Source: Chitinophaga pinensis
GTDB lineage: Bacteria > Bacteroidota > Bacteroidia > UKL13-3
NCBI GenBank assembly: GCA_945876985.1
Contig: CAMCQX010000028.1
Span: 1 to 10,696, forward strand
Direction of reading: 5' to 3'
DNA: 10,696 nucleotides
Shown piece by piece: positions 8,132 through 10,696 of this stretch. The notes beneath the pieces are model-generated. The model was not told the origin of the DNA, ran no database searches, and worked only from the letters and a program-made list of their open reading frames with translations. Position 1 is the stretch's first letter. The number at the start of each line of letters is the position of its first letter. Made by a program: the position numbers and the translations under genes.

Positions 8132-8556
8132 CTATTAATTTCATTGATTTGAATACTTCTTTTATTTGCATTTATTGAAATCAATAAATTGAATGTTTTT
8201 TCATTCAACAAAATTTCATCAATCATATTTGGCCATTCAATCAAACAAATATTGCCGCTTTCAAAATATTCTTCAATTCCCATGTCGTAGACTTCATTGA
8301 TTGATTTTATTCTGTAAAAGTCAAAATGATAAACAGTTTTGCCATTTTGGGTTTTATATTCATTCACCAATGAAAAAGTTGGACTGCTAACTTCGTCAAT
8401 TACACCCAGGTTTTTACAGATAGATTTTATCAAAGTAGTTTTTCCCGCACCCATTTCACCCTTAAAAGTCCATATTTTATAATCTTTTGCTAAATCAATT
8501 ATTTGAGCTGAAACCTCTGGTATATTGGCTATTTGGTAGTTTTTGAACAATGACAT
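8128..8556 (-). CDS. tsaE: tRNA threonylcarbamoyladenosine biosynthesis ATPase TsaE
   Basis: TsaE is the P-loop ATPase that works with TsaB and TsaD to transfer the threonylcarbamoyl group to A37 of ANN-decoding tRNAs (t6A). It is essential in many bacteria. The 142-residue sequence has the full family pattern: Walker A GEMGAGKTT (33-41), SSPTFSLVNEY (57-67), HFDFYRI (77-83), where the Asp and Tyr are family-conserved, and LIEWP (105-109) near the end of the core. The length is normal and the protein is cytosolic. The first ATG, at 8556, gives the standard N-terminus. The gene is divergent from adk across an 87-bp gap and converges on the sixA-like gene with a 4-bp overlap. No other t6A genes are in the window, which is normal because they are usually scattered. 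Confidence 0.95.
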   Translation of the reverse strand: MSLFKNYQIANIPEVSAQIIDLAKDYKIWTFKGEMGAGKTTLIKSICKNLGVIDEVSSPTFSLVNEYKTQNGKTVYHFDFYRIKSINEVYDMGIEEYFESGNICLIEWPNMIDEILLNEKTFNLLISINANKRSIQINEINS

Positions 8557-8573
8557 TTAGAAATTTTTATCAT

Positions 8574-8581
8574 CAAAAATA
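8574..8581 (-). promoter_or_regulatory. Candidate -7 promoter element for tsaE
   Basis: On the minus strand this is TATTTTTG, an exact TAnnTTTG match, ending 17 nt before the tsaE ATG. No TTTG is found 19-21 nt upstream. The position mirrors the element before the minus-strand envelope operon. On the plus strand the same gap holds only a near match for adk (TACTTTTA, 8603-8610), which I do not annotate separately. Confidence 0.38.
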
Positions 8582-8643
8582 AATATAATTGGTTTCATTG
8601 CTTACTTTTATTGAAATTCGCCCATAATTATTTAAAACCTACT

Positions 8644-9222
8644 ATGTTAAATATTGTACTATTTGGCCCCCCGGGAGCAGGAAAAGGAACACAATCTGAG
8701 AAATTAATTGCTAAATATCATTTAGTTCATTTATCAACTGGCGATATATTCAGAGCAAATATTAAAGGTGAAACCGATTTGGGTAAATTAGCTCAAAGTT
8801 TTATGAATGAAGGAAAATTAGTTCCTGATGAAGTAACTATTAATATGTTAGCATCTGAATTAGATAAATCACCTGATGCAAAAGGTTTTATTTTTGACGG
8901 TTTTCCTCGTACACAAGCGCAAGCAGCAGCTTTAGATGCTTTATTGCAAAGCAAAAATACTGCTATTACTTCTATGTTAGCGTTAGAAGTAGAGGAAGAA
9001 GAATTAAAAAAACGTTTGCTTTTAAGAGGAAAAGACAGTGGAAGAGCAGATGATCAAAACCCTGAAATTATTCAAAATAGAATAGACGAATATAATAACA
9101 AAACCATGCCCGTTAAGGATTTTTATGCTGCGCAAAATAAGTATAGAGGTATTAATGGATTAGGAGAAATAGAAGAAATTTTTGCATTATTATGCAATGA
9201 AATAGCTTCTTCAATAAAATAA
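8644..9222 (+). CDS. adk: Adenylate kinase, short-LID form
   Basis: Adenylate kinase converts ATP and AMP to two ADP in the cytosol. Starting at the ATG at 8644 gives 192 residues, beginning MLNIVLFGPPGAGKGT with the P-loop at 8-15. An in-frame TTG at 8611 would add 11 residues (MKFAHNYLKPT) that are not part of the family, so I reject it. Further motifs are HLSTGDIFR (28-36) and FDGFPRTQAQ (80-89), which form the AMP site. LLLRGKDSGRADDQNPE follows (about 127-143), then NRIDEYNNKT. The large zinc-type LID insertion is missing, so this is the short form common in Bacteroidota. The obg gene lies 97 bp downstream in the same direction. That adk-obg neighbourhood recurs across the phylum, although the hpt gene often seen upstream is absent here. 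Confidence 0.97.
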   Translation: MLNIVLFGPPGAGKGTQSEKLIAKYHLVHLSTGDIFRANIKGETDLGKLAQSFMNEGKLVPDEVTINMLASELDKSPDAKGFIFDGFPRTQAQAAALDALLQSKNTAITSMLALEVEEEELKKRLLLRGKDSGRADDQNPEIIQNRIDEYNNKTMPVKDFYAAQNKYRGINGLGEIEEIFALLCNEIASSIK

Positions 9223-9258
9223 ATCCGAATTTCTAAATCCTAAAAATAGTAACAACCT

Positions 9259-9293
9259 TTACAAAAAAACAAACAACTTTGTAATTTTTGTAA
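9259..9293 (+). repeat. Imperfect inverted repeat in the adk-obg gap
   Basis: The arms TTACAAAAA (9259-9267) and TTTTTGTAA (9285-9293) are perfect complements. Inside them ACAAA (9269-9273) pairs with TTTGT (9278-9282) around a CAAC loop. The result is about 14 base pairs with a small 1 x 2 internal bulge. It ends 26 nt before the obg ATG and has no T-run after it, so it is not a standard terminator. It overlaps a weak promoter-like arrangement (TTTA 9258-9261, 21 nt, AATTTTTG 9283-9290). Role unknown; AT-rich gaps produce such repeats by chance at some rate. Confidence 0.45.
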
Positions 9294-9319
9294 TTTAATA
9301 ACTTTTCAATAAATAAAAC

Positions 9320-10312
9320 ATGTCAGATTCAAATTTTGTAGATTACGTAAAAATATGTTGCCGTAGTGGCAAAGGGGGGAAGGGAGCAATGCATTTTATG
9401 CGTGATAAACATACAGCAAAAGGTGGACCTGATGGTGGTGATGGTGGACGTGGAGGAAATATTATTTTAAGGGGAAGTACAAATGCTTGGACATTAATTC
9501 ATTTAAAATACAGAAAGCATGTAATTGCTGAACCTGGTGGAAACGGTGATGCAGGATTAAGAAGCGGACCACAAGGAAAAGATGAATACATAGAAGTGCC
9601 ACTTGGAACAGTGGCAAAGGATGTAGAAACAAATGAAGTTTTAGCCGAAATTACTGAAGCTGGACAAGAATTTGTAATTTTAAAAGGTGGAAGAGGCGGA
9701 TTAGGAAATCATCATTTTAAAAACTCGGTGAACCAAAATCCAAGATACGCCCAACCAGGTGAAGACGGAAAAGAAGAATGGAAAGTTTTAGAGTTAAAAG
9801 TATTGGCTGATATTGGTTTAGTAGGATTTCCAAATGCTGGAAAATCTACTTTGTTATCTGTTATTTCTGCTGCAAAACCCGAAATTGCTGATTATCCTTT
9901 TACTACTTTAGTTCCCAATTTAGGAATAGTAAAATACCGCGAATACCAAAGTTTTGTGGTAGCAGATATTCCAGGAATTATTGAAGGAGCGCATGAAGGC
10001 AAAGGTTTAGGAACTCGTTTCCTTCGCCATATAGAACGAAATGCAACTTTACTTTTTATGGTTCCTGCTACCAGCGAAGACATTAAAGGTGAATACAAAA
10101 TATTGCTCAACGAGTTGAAGCAATATAATAAAGAATTAACTGATAAAAAACGTTTATTAGCCATTACCAAATGCGATTTGGTAAGTCCTGAAGAATTAAA
10201 AGCAATCAAAAAATCGTTGCCAAAAGTGCCAAGTATATTTATTAGTTCTGCTTCTAACTTTCATATTGACGAACTAAAAGATAAACTTTGGAACATGATT
10301 AATGAGGATTAG
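9320..10312 (+). CDS. obg: Obg-family GTPase (ObgE/CgtA), ribosome assembly
   Basis: Obg is a cytosolic GTPase that binds the 50S subunit during late assembly and links it to (p)ppGpp and stress signalling. The 330 residues start with the glycine-rich Obg fold (1-158; for example [34 protein letters not shown]). The GTPase domain follows: G1 GFPNAGKS (169-176), G2 YPFTT (192-196), G3 DIPGI (216-220), G4 TKCD (283-286; the Asn of NKxD is Thr, common in Obg) and G5 SSAS (309-312). The protein ends at 330 without the variable C-terminal OCT domain of longer Obg proteins, as is usual in Bacteroidota. The ATG at 9320 gives the expected [12 protein letters not shown] start. It follows adk by 97 bp and is closed by an intrinsic terminator downstream. 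The stop is TAG, whereas most neighbours end in TAA. Confidence 0.97.
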   Translation: MSDSNFVDYVKICCRSGKGGKGAMHFMRDKHTAKGGPDGGDGGRGGNIILRGSTNAWTLIHLKYRKHVIAEPGGNGDAGLRSGPQGKDEYIEVPLGTVAKDVETNEVLAEITEAGQEFVILKGGRGGLGNHHFKNSVNQNPRYAQPGEDGKEEWKVLELKVLADIGLVGFPNAGKSTLLSVISAAKPEIADYPFTTLVPNLGIVKYREYQSFVVADIPGIIEGAHEGKGLGTRFLRHIERNATLLFMVPATSEDIKGEYKILLNELKQYNKELTDKKRLLAITKCDLVSPEELKAIKKSLPKVPSIFISSASNFHIDELKDKLWNMINED

Positions 10313-10338
10313 TTGTCAGTTGATAGTTGTCGGTTGAC
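10311..10338 (+). repeat. Four tandem 7-bp units at the obg stop codon
   Basis: Four consecutive heptamers, AGTTGTC, AGTTGAT, AGTTGTC and GGTTGAC, fit the pattern RGTTGWY with no spacer. The first two bases are the last two of the obg TAG stop codon. Units 1 and 3 are identical. The run is much more GC-rich than the surrounding gap and directly precedes the terminator hairpin. It looks like a small heptamer array of the kind scattered in bacterial intergenic regions. Confidence 0.7.
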
Positions 10339-10341
10339 AGG

Positions 10342-10374
10342 AAAAATCCGTTGCATTTAGTAACGGATTTTTTT
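10342..10374 (+). terminator. Rho-independent terminator of obg
   Basis: AAAAATCCGTTGC (10342-10354) pairs with GTAACGGATTTTT (10360-10372) around the 5-nt loop ATTTA. There are 13 pairs, one of them a G-U wobble. Seven consecutive T residues (10368-10374) form the tail, and the A-run on the left arm could help termination from the other strand too. It lies 30 bp after the obg stop and separates obg from the following promoter. Confidence 0.88.
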
Positions 10375-10382
10375 GTTATTTA

Positions 10383-10405
10383 ATTTTCAAATCAATTTTG
10401 AAAAT
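10383..10405. promoter_or_regulatory. Perfect 9-bp inverted repeat over the -33 element, possible operator
   Basis: ATTTTCAAA (10383-10391) and TTTGAAAAT (10397-10405) are exact reverse complements separated by TCAAT. The right arm contains the -33 TTTG of the promoter of the small downstream gene. A dimeric regulator bound here would block that promoter, as expected of an autoregulated toxin-antitoxin operon. This is inference from position and symmetry only; the arms are AT-rich. Confidence 0.4.
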
Positions 10406-10429
10406 ATTAATAATAAAATTGTAATTTTG
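10397..10429 (+). promoter_or_regulatory. Bacteroidota-type promoter for the 78-residue gene
   Basis: TTTG (10397-10400) is followed after exactly 21 nt by TAATTTTG (10422-10429), matching both halves and the spacing of the Bacteroidota housekeeping promoter (TTTG, 19-21 nt, TAnnTTTG). Transcription would start near 10433-10436, leaving a leader of about 13-16 nt before the ATG at 10449. It is the best promoter match in the window and follows the obg terminator. Confidence 0.7.
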
Positions 10430-10448
10430 GGTTTTAATATTTTGATTT

Positions 10449-10685
10449 ATGAATGAGTTAAATATACAAAATGCAAAACTTGAATTAATTCAATGGCTTT
10501 CCACTATTGATGACTCTAGATTAATTGAGAAAATATTGGATTTACGAAAAGATGAAAGCAAAGATTGGTGGAGTTCAATTTCAGAAAATGAAAAAAAATC
10601 AATTGAACATGGAATTGAAGATGCTGAGTTAGGTAAACTAAATTCACATTCAAAAGCAAGAATGCTGTATGAAAAATGGTTATAA
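10449..10685 (+). CDS. Small acidic protein, putative antitoxin of a RelE/ParE-type module
   Basis: This 78-residue, mostly helical, charged protein has no signal peptide or membrane segment. Its layout resembles small Bacteroidota proteins that I recall next to RelE/ParE toxins. It has an N-terminal helix (LELIQWLSTIDD, 11-22), a DWWSSIS segment (39-45) with NEKKSIEHGIEDAELGK (47-63), where the run E-K-x-x-I-x-x-G-I-x-D is typical, and a C-terminal SHSKARMLYEKWL (66-78). In such modules the antitoxin wraps the toxin with its C-terminal part and usually represses its own operon. The ATG follows a near-consensus promoter and a perfect inverted repeat. Only 11 bp remain to the window edge, so the partner cannot be seen. 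The open reading frame is secure; the antitoxin role is inferred. Confidence 0.6.
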   Translation: MNELNIQNAKLELIQWLSTIDDSRLIEKILDLRKDESKDWWSSISENEKKSIEHGIEDAELGKLNSHSKARMLYEKWL

Positions 10686-10696
10686 TATCTTTTGGA

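Noticed and set aside
8611..8643. TTG start giving an 11-residue longer adenylate kinase
   Set aside because: The extra residues do not fit the family, whose N-terminus begins right before the P-loop; the ATG at 8644 gives the normal protein.
9892..10209. Minus-strand open frame of 105 codons inside obg
   Set aside because: It is opposite the conserved GTPase motifs of Obg and resembles nothing known.
10339..10696. Possible mobile element boundary suggested by the repeats, terminator and antitoxin-like gene
   Set aside because: No transposase, integrase, target duplication or terminal inverted repeat is visible; the repeats are explained as a terminator, a heptamer array and an operator-like site.

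Overview
The window looks like ordinary chromosome of an AT-rich member of the Bacteroidota. Four things point there. A PorU2-like C25 peptidase carries a type IX secretion (T9SS) C-terminal domain. The order adk-obg is typical of the phylum. Shine-Dalgarno sequences are essentially absent. Several intergenic gaps hold the phylum's unusual promoter signature (TTTG, 19-21 nt, TAnnTTTG). Genus and species cannot be read from the sequence. No rRNA, tRNA, insertion sequence, prophage or CRISPR array is visible, and no gap exceeds about 140 bp.

Left part (1-7040). The 3' two-thirds of a large plus-strand gene for a PorU2-type C25 peptidase enters from the left edge. It meets, tail to tail with a 16-bp overlap, a two-gene minus-strand operon. 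The promoter-proximal gene of that operon encodes a 905-residue, single-anchor envelope protein. It has a DUF3352-like N-terminal part and a C-terminal part that resembles a beta-propeller. Two bases downstream is a polytopic membrane protein of the lysylphosphatidylglycerol-synthase TM / YbhN-like flippase family. This operon is the least characterised part of the window.

Middle part (7041-9319). A divergent promoter region separates the operon from a plus-strand pair, a DUF423 membrane protein and a SixA-like histidine phosphatase. The sixA-like gene converges on tsaE (tRNA t6A synthesis), and the two stop codons share the bases TTAA. Divergent from tsaE is adk (adenylate kinase), followed 97 bp later by the ribosome-assembly GTPase gene obg. 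The gap between adk and obg holds a long imperfect inverted repeat.

Right part (10311-10696). After obg come a run of four 7-bp repeats that begins inside the stop codon, a strong intrinsic terminator, and a near-consensus Bacteroidota promoter whose -33 element lies in a perfect 9-bp inverted repeat. This promoter drives a 78-residue protein resembling antitoxins of RelE/ParE-type modules. The expected toxin gene would lie just beyond the window edge.

Overall, four genes are housekeeping or widely conserved (tsaE, adk, obg, sixA-like) and one is an envelope/secretion gene. The points most worth following are the two-gene envelope operon, the probable toxin-antitoxin locus cut by the right edge, and the small intergenic structures. 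I found no clear evidence of a wholly new multi-gene system.
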